DNA of 22,611 nucleotides from the NCBI GenBank assembly GCA_964531215.1, contig CAZHFK010000015.1:1-22611 (forward strand). Reading direction: 5' to 3'. The notes under the pieces were generated by a model that saw nothing but the letters and a program-made list of their open reading frames with translations, was not told the origin of the DNA and did not search any database. Positions 1 through 5,330 of the stretch are shown in pieces. This DNA comes from WJKP01 sp964531215. Its GTDB lineage: Bacteria; Patescibacteriota; Patescibacteriia; CAIXNZ01. Position numbers and translations under genes: made by a program. Each line of letters starts with the position of its first letter. Within the stretch, counting starts at the first letter, position 1.

Positions 1-476
1 CTTTTAAAATACGGGATATCCGGCCTGACTTTAATCAGCCAATCGCTTGGGGTATTGATGCGTTTATGTATTGTTGCCAATAACTGGGTAAATAATTCAA
101 TTAAAATATTATAAGCCAAAAGCCAAGCCCAAGCTGCTTGTAAATAAATAAATCCCAGCATTAAAAAGGCATACATAAAATTATCAACCACTGAATCCCA
201 AAACCGACCTTTATCATGCTGTATATTCAAATAACGAGCCAAAGCGCCATCAAGTAAATCCAACAGCCAAAATAAAACATACACAATTAAAACTCCCCAT
301 AAATTCTCTAAATAAAAACAATAAGCCAAAGGAAAAACAAACAATAACCGAAAAACAGTAATATCATCCGGCTTTATTTTTAATTTAGCTAATAATGACA
401 AAAGCGGCTTAAAATATTTCGCCCGCCATTGAACAGAATTGTTTTTGAAATTTTTATACCAATCGCTAAAACCCAT
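1..476 (-). CDS. CDP-alcohol phosphatidyltransferase family protein (3' end beyond window)
   Basis: Reading leftward from ATG at 476, the frame stays open to the window edge (about 158 residues). Residues near 72-98 hold the complete CDP-alcohol phosphotransferase signature D-x2-D-G-x2-A-R-x8-G-x3-D-x3-D: DLLDGALAR, then G, then D and D at the correct spacing. These aspartates bind the divalent metals and the CDP group in this family. Hydrophobic segments flank the motif, so this is an integral membrane enzyme that joins a CDP-activated lipid or alcohol to a second alcohol. The substrate cannot be read from the fragment. It lies 134 nt downstream of a CarS-like CTP transferase on the same strand, which fits a lipid head-group route in which one enzyme makes the CDP-lipid and the other uses it. 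No SD precedes the ATG. The C-terminus is outside the window. Confidence 0.9.
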   Translation of the reverse strand, partial: MGFSDWYKNFKNNSVQWRAKYFKPLLSLLAKLKIKPDDITVFRLLFVFPLAYCFYLENLWGVLIVYVLFWLLDLLDGALARYLNIQHDKGRFWDSVVDNFMYAFLMLGFIYLQAAWAWLLAYNILIELFTQLLATIHKRINTPSDWLIKVRPDIPYFK

Positions 477-610
477 AAATTTAATAATCAATGATCAATA
501 ACCAACTCTCTAACAAAATTTAAATTCTAATCTCTAAACTTTAAACAAATTATAAATTTTAAACATCAATTCCCCAAATTATAATTTAATGTTTAATCTT
601 TAATTAAAAA

Positions 611-1150
611 CTACCAGGCCACTTTTTTAATGTTTAAAATATAGCCCATATAATTGGTTATTAAAGGTAAAAAAGGTGAAACAACAATTATTATTAAAAC
701 TACTAATAAATCCGGAATATAAACAAAATGAATCAAAACCAAAGCACCTAAAAAATCCATCTGATCCCAGGGAAACCATTTGGCGCCCGGCTGTAAATTT
801 TTCCGGCGTTTAATCAAACTTTTAAGAGCATCACCCAAAATTACTCCAAAACCAAATAAAAATCCGGCTAACCAAATATTGATTTTGGAATAATCAAACA
901 AACTTAAAGTTTGGCCAAACTCAAAATTATATAAATATCTTTGCAAATAAACAATTAAAATGGCAACAATAATACCGGCTAATAACCCTCGCCAGGTTTT
1001 ATTTTTACCCAATAAAGGCTTGCCTTTAATTTTAAAACAAAAATCAAGCGGCCAATTAAATTTTTGGGCAAAAATTTTAGTGGCAAAAACCGGCGCCATA
1101 TTGGCACAATAAGCCGGCAGCATAAAATATAGTGCTTGAAGAATAATCAT
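611..1150 (-). CDS. CarS-like CDP-archaeol synthase family (DUF46) membrane protein
   Basis: This 179-residue protein has four to five hydrophobic segments and the landmarks of the CarS/CdsA-like family (PF01864): GKNKTWRG near residue 48, GDALKSLIKRR near 105, and PWDQMDFLGA near 128. In archaea this family transfers CMP from CTP to unsaturated archaetidic acid to give CDP-archaeol. Related proteins occur in candidate-phyla bacteria, where the lipid substrate is not established. The length is typical. ATG at 1150 is the only start that gives the normal N-terminal membrane segment, and it has no SD. The next gene on this strand is a CDP-alcohol phosphatidyltransferase that could use the product. 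Family assignment is firm; that the substrate is archaeal-type rather than a diacylglycerol phosphate is unknown. Confidence 0.85.
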   Translation of the reverse strand: MIILQALYFMLPAYCANMAPVFATKIFAQKFNWPLDFCFKIKGKPLLGKNKTWRGLLAGIIVAILIVYLQRYLYNFEFGQTLSLFDYSKINIWLAGFLFGFGVILGDALKSLIKRRKNLQPGAKWFPWDQMDFLGALVLIHFVYIPDLLVVLIIIVVSPFLPLITNYMGYILNIKKVAW

Positions 1151-1297
1151 AAAAATAGTAATTTGGCACTAGGCACTGGATATTGTAAATAGAATAAAAT
1201 AATATTTCATTTTACCAATGTCTAATTACTAACGCCTGATATATTCTAAATTATAACAAAAAATAACTTAAATTACGATTTAATAATCCCAAGGCTA

Positions 1298-1326
1298 TTG
1301 ACAAAATTCAATAATTATGATATAAT
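1298..1326 (+). promoter_or_regulatory. Perfect sigma70-type promoter
   Basis: Consensus TTGACA (1298-1303), a 17-bp spacer and consensus TATAAT (1321-1326) form an ideal housekeeping promoter. Transcription would begin near 1333 and run into the mini-ORF at 1377 and the terminator at 1411-1454. Confidence 0.85.
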
Positions 1327-1363
1327 ACTATTACAAAAAATCAACCACCAAACCAACCACCCG

Positions 1364-1372
1364 AAAGGAGGT
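1364..1372 (+). promoter_or_regulatory. Strong Shine-Dalgarno before a 9-codon ORF
   Basis: AAAGGAGGT lies 4 nt before ATG 1377. This near-perfect complement to the 16S 3' end stands out because almost no other gene in the window has an SD. Confidence 0.7.
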
Positions 1373-1376
1373 AAAC

Positions 1377-1406
1377 ATGTTCGGGTATCCAGTTGGCGAG
1401 ACCTAG
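1377..1406 (+). CDS. 9-codon mini-ORF (MFGYPVGET)
   Basis: ATG at 1377 to TAG at 1404-1406 encodes nine residues, MFGYPVGET. It is preceded by a strong SD and sits inside a short promoter-to-terminator transcript. No family is recognised. It could be a micropeptide or a leader peptide, or the reading frame may be incidental to a structured small RNA that displays an SD. Nothing downstream within the transcript is protein-coding. Confidence 0.4.
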   Translation: MFGYPVGET

Positions 1407-1410
1407 TTAT

Positions 1411-1454
1411 TGAGGGGCAACTGCAAATAGCAGCTCTGCCCCTTCGTTTTTTTT
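1411..1454 (+). terminator. Intrinsic terminator with two-tier hairpin
   Basis: GGGGCA (1414-1419) pairs with TGCCCC (1437-1442). Inside it CTGC (1421-1424) pairs with GCAG (1430-1433) around the loop AAATA. Eight T's follow at 1447-1454. Confidence 0.85.
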
Positions 1455-1471
1455 AACAACTTTTTGGCAAA

Positions 1472-1500
1472 TTGACAGATTGCCTTTTTTAAGTTAAAAT
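1472..1500 (+). promoter_or_regulatory. tRNA-unit promoter
   Basis: TTGACA (1472-1477), a 17-bp spacer and TAAAAT (1495-1500) sit just upstream of the split tRNA-Arg, so the transcript should start about 1507, seven bases before the first tRNA base at 1514. Confidence 0.75.
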
Positions 1501-1528
1501 CATTTTATATTATGCACCTGTAGCTCAA

Positions 1529-1550
1529 CCCCAAAGGGGAACCTTCGGGG
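1529..1550 (+). repeat. 22-nt GNRA hairpin inserted in tRNA D loop
   Basis: CCCC 1529-1532 pairs with GGGG 1547-1550. After an A/C mismatch, AAGG 1534-1537 pairs with CCTT 1542-1545 around a GGAA tetraloop (GNRA type). Removing exactly these 22 bases restores a normal D arm, GCTC-AACTGGATA-GAGC, so the hairpin is an insertion. Confidence 0.75.
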
Positions 1551-1570
1551 CTGGATAGAGCGCCTGGCTT

Positions 1571-1716
1571 TTTACCTTGCACTTTTTTCTAAAATTAATT
1601 TATAATTTAAAAAATAATTGGCACGCGTAGCTCAATGGATAGAGCACTTGGCTTCGGACCAAGGGGTTGTGGGTTCGAGTCCTACCGCGTGCAAATGGAT
1701 GAAAAATAGTGCGGGG
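1571..1716 (+). other. 146-nt intervening sequence carrying a complete tRNA
   Basis: This segment separates the halves of tRNA-Arg between anticodon positions 34 and 35. Its ends are complementary: 1575-1583 (CCTTGCACT) pairs with 1708-1716 (AGTGCGGGG) in nine consecutive pairs including two G-U. After one mismatch, TTTTC/GAAAA extends the helix. The helix stacks beside the exon anticodon stem, leaving an internal loop of CTTTTTA opposite CGGA, a helix-loop-helix shape recalling spliced tRNA introns. The interior is filled by tRNA-Arg 1621-1693. It is too short for a group I or group II intron. Confidence 0.55.
1621..1693 (+). tRNA. tRNA-Arg(UCG)
   Basis: This is a complete cloverleaf: acceptor GCACGCG/CGCGTGC, D-stem GCTC/GAGC with loop AATGGATA, anticodon stem CTTGG/CCAAG with loop CTTCGGA (anticodon UCG, reads CGA and probably other CGN codons), a five-base variable loop, and T-arm GTGGG-TTCGAGT-CCTAC. 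The discriminator is A1693 and no CCA is encoded. It lies inside the interval that splits another tRNA-Arg with the same anticodon loop. Confidence 0.95.
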
Positions 1717-1811
1717 CGGACCAGGAGGTTGAGGGTTCGAGTCCTTCCGGGTGCACCAAAAAGTGCTTTATGCACAGGGATGTTATCCTTAGATAACAAT
1801 TTTCCCCCTAG

Positions 1812-1836
1812 ACAAGCGTATTCACGCTTGTTTTTT
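1812..1836 (+). terminator. Terminator of the tRNA-Arg unit
   Basis: ACAAGCG (1812-1818) and CGCTTGT (1825-1831) form a seven-pair stem around TATTCA, followed by a run of T's (1831-1836). It closes the transcript that starts near 1507. Confidence 0.8.
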
Positions 1837-1846
1837 GGGTTAAAAA

Positions 1847-1867
1847 GGTTCGAGTCCCGTAGGGTTG
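1847..1867 (+). repeat. tRNA T-arm remnant, possible attachment site
   Basis: GGTTCGAGTCC (1847-1857) repeats the T-arm core found at 1672-1682 and 1734-1744, followed by CGTAGGG. No acceptor or anticodon arm accompanies it. It marks the left edge of the accessory block, as expected of a tRNA 3'-end fragment left by integration, but no matching copy was found at the right edge and no integrase gene is present. Confidence 0.4.
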
Positions 1868-1924
1868 TTGACATATATAAATGATAATGGTGAAATAGAA
1901 TTATAATTCATAGTAATTAATAAT

Positions 1925-2772
1925 ATGGAATTAATTCATCATTATACTAGTATTGACACACTTGATTCTATTTTAAGTAGTAAAAAGATAAGATTTAATC
2001 GTCTAGATAATGTAGATGATTTAACGGAATCATCAGCATACAATAAATTGAACTTGGGACAATATCTATTTGTTAGCTGTTGGACTAATAGCATCAATGA
2101 AAGTATTCCATTATGGAATATGTATGCAAAAGGGATGACCGGNNNNNNNNNNGAATTAGGATTTCTCTTCCTCGTAATGTTTTAAATTATATGGAATTAG
2201 ATATACCTAAATATTGGGAAGGAATTGTCACAAAAGGTAAATTGTTGTCACCTATACCGTTAGATGAAATTTTTACTAACGATTATTTTATTGTTCCCCT
2301 TTTTTTAGATAAAGATCATATTGAGCATAAAGTTGAATATATAGATAATATCAATGATATTTTTAAAAATATTGTCAATTTAGATATTAAGGCAGATGGT
2401 AAATTTAAAATTAAGATAAATAAAACATCTAATCTTGCAAAGTATAAAAATAAAGAATGGCAGTTTCAAGATGAATTTAGATTTGTGTTATTCATTGTAC
2501 CTTCATTAGAGACGCTACCCGAAGAAGGCCCAGCCAATAAAGAATATTGCATAAAATTAGTAAATCAAATTGGTAATAATCTCATTAATCATGTTCCTCT
2601 AAATATGAATTATTTTGATGCAGATATTTCCTCAGAAGCATTGAATAATATCATGATAACAATGGGTCCTAAAACTAGTAATGAAGACAAGGCGAGGGTT
2701 GAAGCCTTATTAAAAAAATATACAGCCGGAGGGAAATGTTGTAATAGTAAATTAAAAGAAACTATTAAATAA
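1925..2772 (+). CDS. DUF2971 family protein, interrupted by a scaffold gap
   Basis: The N-terminal part (ATG 1925) reads MELIHHYTSIDTLDSIL and continues through CWTNSINESIPLWNMYAKGMTG; after the ten N's it resumes as IRISLPRNVL and runs to TAA at 2770-2772. HYTS with a following IL, SCW..S..IPLW..YA, and a later WQFQDEFRFVLF block are the landmarks of DUF2971, a family of uncertain function often found in accessory regions. The two parts lie in different frames only because the gap is filled with an arbitrary 10 N's; a true gap of length 2 modulo 3 would restore one frame, giving roughly 280 residues. The next gene starts 7 nt after the stop, so the two are probably cotranscribed. The HYTS start recalls ADP-ribosyltransferase-like folds, but that is speculation. 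Confidence 0.75.
2143..2152. other. Assembly gap (10 N)
   Basis: Ten N's join two contigs inside the DUF2971 gene. The true length is unknown; reading frames on either side imply 2, 5, 8, 11 and so on bases. Confidence 0.98.
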
Positions 2773-2779
2773 TTTTATT

Positions 2780-3613
2780 ATGTTAGAAACCAATAAACGG
2801 TATACAGCAAAGTTGCAAAAAATATTACAGAATAGATATCTTCGAGAAAATGTAAAGGATTTTGATAAGAATAAAGAATTGATTATTAATTTTTTCGATA
2901 TTCTCTTTAATCAAAATAATCAGTCACTACAATTTGATTATTTGCTGCGAAAACTAGATAAACTTTCTAAATGTAAAAGTGAACAGTACTTGGATACATG
3001 GGTAGAACTTAAGAGCATGTATTTGCTGCTCAAAAATGGATATGATGCAAGTTTTACCTCGGATGATGATTTGCCAGATATTGAAATTCGCGATAATCCT
3101 CATATTAAATATATTGAAGTAACTAGAATTTCCGAAGCTAAAATTAATGCTGCAATTGAAAAAAATAAAAGATTAATTGAGAAGATACCAACTGGTAAAT
3201 TACTCAATATTAGGATGTATAATTTAAATGAAGATAATGTCGAGGAATTATATGCTATGGTTATTAAGAATATAAAAAATGGCAATTATGATGTAACGAC
3301 AGATTTTTTCAATATTAAGCAATTGGGAAGTTGTGACAAAAATAGTACAAAAGTGCTTGGGCCTGTAATTAGTTATTTTATAGATCAAAAAGATCTAATA
3401 AGTAAAATAAGAAACAAATTGAATAAGAAGGGGAAGCAATTAAAAGATAAGACCGTGATATTATTGTATTTCGATAATTTATTTTTTGATTCAGAAGATA
3501 TTCAAGATGCGATTCGTAAGACATTTACTGATATTTCATTGCCAGAAGTTGGTAAAATTATGTATGTGTCAAAATGGAGTAAGAGTGAACTTAGGATTGA
3601 AAATAAAAATTAA
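2780..3613 (+). CDS. Unknown protein with PD-(D/E)XK-like core
   Basis: The 277-residue protein matches no family I can name. Residues 70-120 resemble a PD-(D/E)XK nuclease core: a helix with E76 (WVELKSMYLLLKNGY), then DLPDIEI with P99-D100, a short turn, and YIEVTR with E113. The usual ExK lysine is replaced by threonine (E113-V-T115), so catalysis is uncertain. The rest is charged and helical with no membrane segment or signal peptide. It follows the DUF2971 gene by 7 nt and lies in the block between two tRNA loci, which fits a two-gene accessory or defence-type module. Nuclease function is a weak inference. Confidence 0.55.
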   Translation: MLETNKRYTAKLQKILQNRYLRENVKDFDKNKELIINFFDILFNQNNQSLQFDYLLRKLDKLSKCKSEQYLDTWVELKSMYLLLKNGYDASFTSDDDLPDIEIRDNPHIKYIEVTRISEAKINAAIEKNKRLIEKIPTGKLLNIRMYNLNEDNVEELYAMVIKNIKNGNYDVTTDFFNIKQLGSCDKNSTKVLGPVISYFIDQKDLISKIRNKLNKKGKQLKDKTVILLYFDNLFFDSEDIQDAIRKTFTDISLPEVGKIMYVSKWSKSELRIENKN

Positions 3614-3650
3614 ACAGTGGCGTTAAAATTTAATTATTTACTATAGTGTT

Positions 3651-3882
3651 ATGTCTTTGACTCAAAAAGATATTGATGCCCGTCCGCCGCTGGCGGGAGC
3701 TAAAGGCTGTTACAGTGGATGGTATCGCAATCGAAGATGGTAGTGGCAACAATTGGTTGCTTAGCCTTAGCAAACCACGCAATTGCTATGACTCAAAAAA
3801 AATCACAACGGCATTACCTCCAAAATTCGATGTGTACTTTAATACAACAGAACGTAATGGTATTCTCCTAATAACTTCATGA
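3651..3882 (+). pseudogene. Small ORF disrupted by a GC-rich palindrome
   Basis: ATG 3651 opens as MSLTQKDID, then meets a GC-rich palindrome (about 3678-3700, core CCGCC-GCT-GGCGG) and continues in the wrong frame to a stop. The remaining 57 residues (from KAVTVDGIAIEDGSG to ILLITS at 3882) are open only in the +1 frame. Removing about 22 to 28 bases (1 modulo 3) at the palindrome would join both parts. No family is recognised. Alternatively translation starts at TTG 3673 or ATG 3676, producing a 69-residue protein whose first residues come from the palindrome. It is the last gene before the tRNA-Lys terminator. Confidence 0.45.
3678..3700. repeat. GC-rich palindromic insertion
   Basis: CCGCC GCT GGCGG with flanking CCCGT/GGGAGC forms a strong imperfect palindrome in an otherwise AT-rich region. 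It sits inside a coding frame and shifts it. Confidence 0.6.
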
Positions 3883-3903
3883 AAATTTAAGCCACAACTT
3901 TTT

Positions 3904-3931
3904 AAACCCGCATCAAAAGGATGCGGGTTTT
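3904..3931 (+). terminator. Intrinsic terminator
   Basis: AAACCCGCATC (3904-3914) pairs with GATGCGGGTTT (3920-3930) around AAAAG, ending in TTTT. It closes the accessory block just before the tRNA-Lys promoter. Confidence 0.8.
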
Positions 3932-3935
3932 ATAC

Positions 3936-3964
3936 TTGAAAAAATCATTAAAATCAGCTAAAAT
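3936..3964 (+). promoter_or_regulatory. Promoter of tRNA-Lys
   Basis: TTGAAA (3936-3941), 17 bp, TAAAAT (3959-3964). The predicted start near 3971 is 17 nt before the tRNA. Confidence 0.6.
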
Positions 3965-3987
3965 TATCGCATAGTTTTATTTTTATT

Positions 3988-4059
3988 GGCCCGGTAGCTC
4001 AGTGGTAGAGCATTTGCCTCTTAAGCAATTGGTCGTGGGTTCGAATCCCACCCGGGTCA
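3988..4059 (+). tRNA. tRNA-Lys(CUU)
   Basis: Acceptor GGCCCGG/CCGGGTC (one G-U), D-stem GCTC/GAGC, anticodon stem TTTGC/GCAAT with a U-U mismatch at its outer pair, loop CTCTTAA (anticodon CUU, reads AAG), and T-arm GTGGG-TTCGAAT-CCCAC. Discriminator A4059; no CCA is encoded. Confidence 0.92.
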
Positions 4060-4060
4060 C

Positions 4061-4121
4061 ACTTCGTCCTTCACTTTGTTCAGGACTCAAGAGAAGTCGC
4101 TGACGAACAAAGTGAGGAAGT
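4061..4121. repeat. Imperfect long hairpin repeat after tRNA-Lys
   Basis: TCACTTTGTTC (4071-4081) pairs with GAACAAAGTGA (4105-4115), outer ACTTC (4061-4065) pairs with GAAGT (4117-4121), and GACT/AGTC pair inside. No T-run follows, so it is not a normal terminator. A related string, CCTTCACTT..TTTGCTCAG, occurs at about 7234-7255, so the element appears dispersed. Confidence 0.65.
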
Positions 4122-4160
4122 ACTAAAACACATAAAGTTGGCTAATTTAAGTTTACGCCT

Positions 4161-4580
4161 ATGAAAATAACAATCTGTGGCAGCATGATCTTTGCTAAAG
4201 AAATGCTGGACGTACAAAAACAATTAAACAGCTTAGGGTATGAAGTTTTAATTCCTATTGATACTCATGATTGTCTGGCAAATCCGGAACTTCAAGACGA
4301 CCTTGAATGGGCCATTAATCAATGCGTAGATAAAGATCACTTTAATAAAATAGCTCAAAGTGATGCTATCCTAATTTTAAATTATTCAAAAAATAATATA
4401 AAAGGATACATTGGCGGTTCAAGTTTAATGGAGTTAGCAGTTGCCAGACATCTAGATAAAAAAATCCTTATTTTACATGATCTACCAAGCAAAGATGATT
4501 TACGATATGTTTTAGAAATAAAGGTTATGCAGCCAATAATCTTAAACGGTAATATTAAAAATATAAAAAATCATTTATGA
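4161..4580 (+). CDS. Nucleoside 2-deoxyribosyltransferase-like protein
   Basis: This is a 139-residue Rossmann-like protein. MKITICGSM at the N-terminus is the first strand and loop, SDAILILNY the central strand, and GYIGGSSLMELAVARHLDKKILIL matches the G..G..S..E..yA segment of the nucleoside 2-deoxyribosyltransferase fold, in which the glutamate (about residue 94) is the usual nucleophile. The family cleaves or exchanges the N-glycosidic bond of deoxynucleosides or nucleotides. Its stop overlaps the start of the next gene by 4 nt (ATGA), indicating translational coupling to a MazG-like/PEP-utiliser fusion. That suggests a joint role in nucleotide turnover, which is inference. Confidence 0.75.
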   Translation: MKITICGSMIFAKEMLDVQKQLNSLGYEVLIPIDTHDCLANPELQDDLEWAINQCVDKDHFNKIAQSDAILILNYSKNNIKGYIGGSSLMELAVARHLDKKILILHDLPSKDDLRYVLEIKVMQPIILNGNIKNIKNHL

Positions 4581-5215
4581 ATGATCTAACTAAAATTAAT
4601 CAGCTCATTGAAGATTTAATGGCCAAAGAAGACCGCAAAGATGCCGAATTTAGACTAAATCTTTTAACCGGTGAAATCGGGGATTTAGCCAAATACATTA
4701 CCCATGACCAAAAATTAAATCCCAATTCCCGGCCATATGGTACCAAACAAGACGAACACATGGCTTATGGCCAGGCGTTTATTCAGTTAATTGCTGCCGC
4801 ACAATTACGCGGTGTAAATATTGAAGAAGCCATTACCATGGCTTTAACAAACTGGCAGGCTGCTGACTGGCGCAAACCTAAAATTAATAATGACAAAAAA
4901 TTAGGCGGGTTGCCGGCCCAGTCCGGCGAAGCCGAAGCTTATATTTTTCTGGATCCTGACTGCCAAAACCTTGATCAGCTTGATAATCATATTTTGGTTA
5001 GCAAATATATCCAGCCGCAACATTCACAATATTTCAGTAAATTAAAAGGCTTAATCACTGATTATGGCAGTTTAACGTCTCATCCCACAATTTTAGCTCG
5101 TGAACATAAAATACCCTGTATTGTCGGAACAGGCAATGCAACTACCAAACTTAAACATGGACAAAAAATCAAAATGATAGTAAACTCAGATCAAGTGCAA
5201 ATAATAATTATTTAA
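4577..5215 (+). CDS. MazG-like domain fused to PEP-utilising-enzyme mobile domain
   Basis: Residues about 1-105 are all-helical and MazG-like: EFRLNLLTGEIGDLAKYI early, then DEHMAYGQAFIQLIAAAQLRG and NIEEAI, where MazG proteins carry EE..D near the second helix pair. Residues about 110-212 are a PEP-utilising-enzyme mobile (phosphohistidine) domain: DYGSLTSHPTILAREHKIP followed by CIVGTGNAT matches the G..SH.AI.ARE..IP..VG. consensus with the histidine present. MazG-type domains hydrolyse nucleoside triphosphates; the mobile domain normally carries a phosphate between active sites of PEP synthase or PPDK. I know of no standard protein with this pairing. Translation is coupled to the deoxyribosyltransferase-like gene by a 4-nt overlap. 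The combined function is unknown. Confidence 0.75.
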   Translation: MNDLTKINQLIEDLMAKEDRKDAEFRLNLLTGEIGDLAKYITHDQKLNPNSRPYGTKQDEHMAYGQAFIQLIAAAQLRGVNIEEAITMALTNWQAADWRKPKINNDKKLGGLPAQSGEAEAYIFLDPDCQNLDQLDNHILVSKYIQPQHSQYFSKLKGLITDYGSLTSHPTILAREHKIPCIVGTGNATTKLKHGQKIKMIVNSDQVQIIII

Positions 5216-5227
5216 TTAATTACTAAT

Positions 5228-5323
5228 ATGGCCAAACCTAAAAAGAAAACTACCGGCGTCAAAAATCCTCGTTTAAAATGGCGCACAAAAAAAGAAGAAA
5301 AAAAGGGCAAAAAGAAAAAATAA
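5228..5323 (+). CDS. 31-residue Lys-rich small protein
   Basis: ATG 5228 to TAA 5321-5323 encodes MAKPKKKTTGVKNPRLKWRT followed by a Lys/Glu-rich tail. It has a pI well above 10 and no cysteine. It lies 12 nt after the previous stop and just before the branched hairpin at 5331, so it is the last ORF of that transcript. Highly basic proteins of this size commonly bind ribosomes or nucleic acid, but no family is recognised. Confidence 0.5.
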   Translation: MAKPKKKTTGVKNPRLKWRTKKEEKKGKKKK

Positions 5324-5330
5324 AATCAAG

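Larger units (their letters stand above)
1333..1454 (+). ncRNA. Candidate small stand-alone transcript
   Basis: A perfect promoter at 1298-1326 and an intrinsic terminator ending in eight T's at 1454 delimit a transcript of about 120 nt. It contains an unstructured CA-rich leader, an SD, a 9-codon ORF and the terminator hairpin. I do not recognise it as 6S, SRP RNA, tmRNA or RNase P RNA. The start is inferred from promoter spacing. Confidence 0.5.
1514..1758 (+). tRNA. Interrupted tRNA-Arg(UCG): exons 1514-1570 and 1717-1758
   Basis: The two pieces together make one complete tRNA. The 5' part (1514-1570) has acceptor GCACCTG, D-stem GCTC/GAGC and anticodon 5' strand CCTGG followed by CTT. 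The 3' part (1717-1758) starts CGGA, then CCAGG, the T-arm GAGGG-TTCGAGT-CCTTC, acceptor CGGGTGC, discriminator A and an encoded CCA. Acceptor and anticodon stems pair across the break (one G-U in the acceptor). Joining T1570 to C1717 gives loop CTTCGGA, anticodon UCG, identical to the loop of the tRNA lying between the halves. A promoter precedes and a terminator follows. The D loop also carries a 22-nt hairpin (1529-1550). It is either a spliced tRNA with an unusual intron or a broken pseudogene; the UCG isoacceptor inside could cover CGN decoding. Confidence 0.7.

Noticed and set aside
1298..1454. Known riboswitch, 6S RNA, SRP RNA or tmRNA
   Set aside because: No characteristic core of these RNAs could be recognised, and no regulated gene follows on the same transcript.
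1571..1716. Group I or group II intron in tRNA-Arg
   Set aside because: At 146 nt with 73 nt taken by a complete tRNA, there is no room for a catalytic core.
1618..1884. ORFs on both strands over the tRNA-Arg region (1618-1884 plus, 1632-1874 minus)
   Set aside because: They translate tRNA genes, a tRNA fragment and the terminator; the peptide sequences are the usual spurious tRNA translations.
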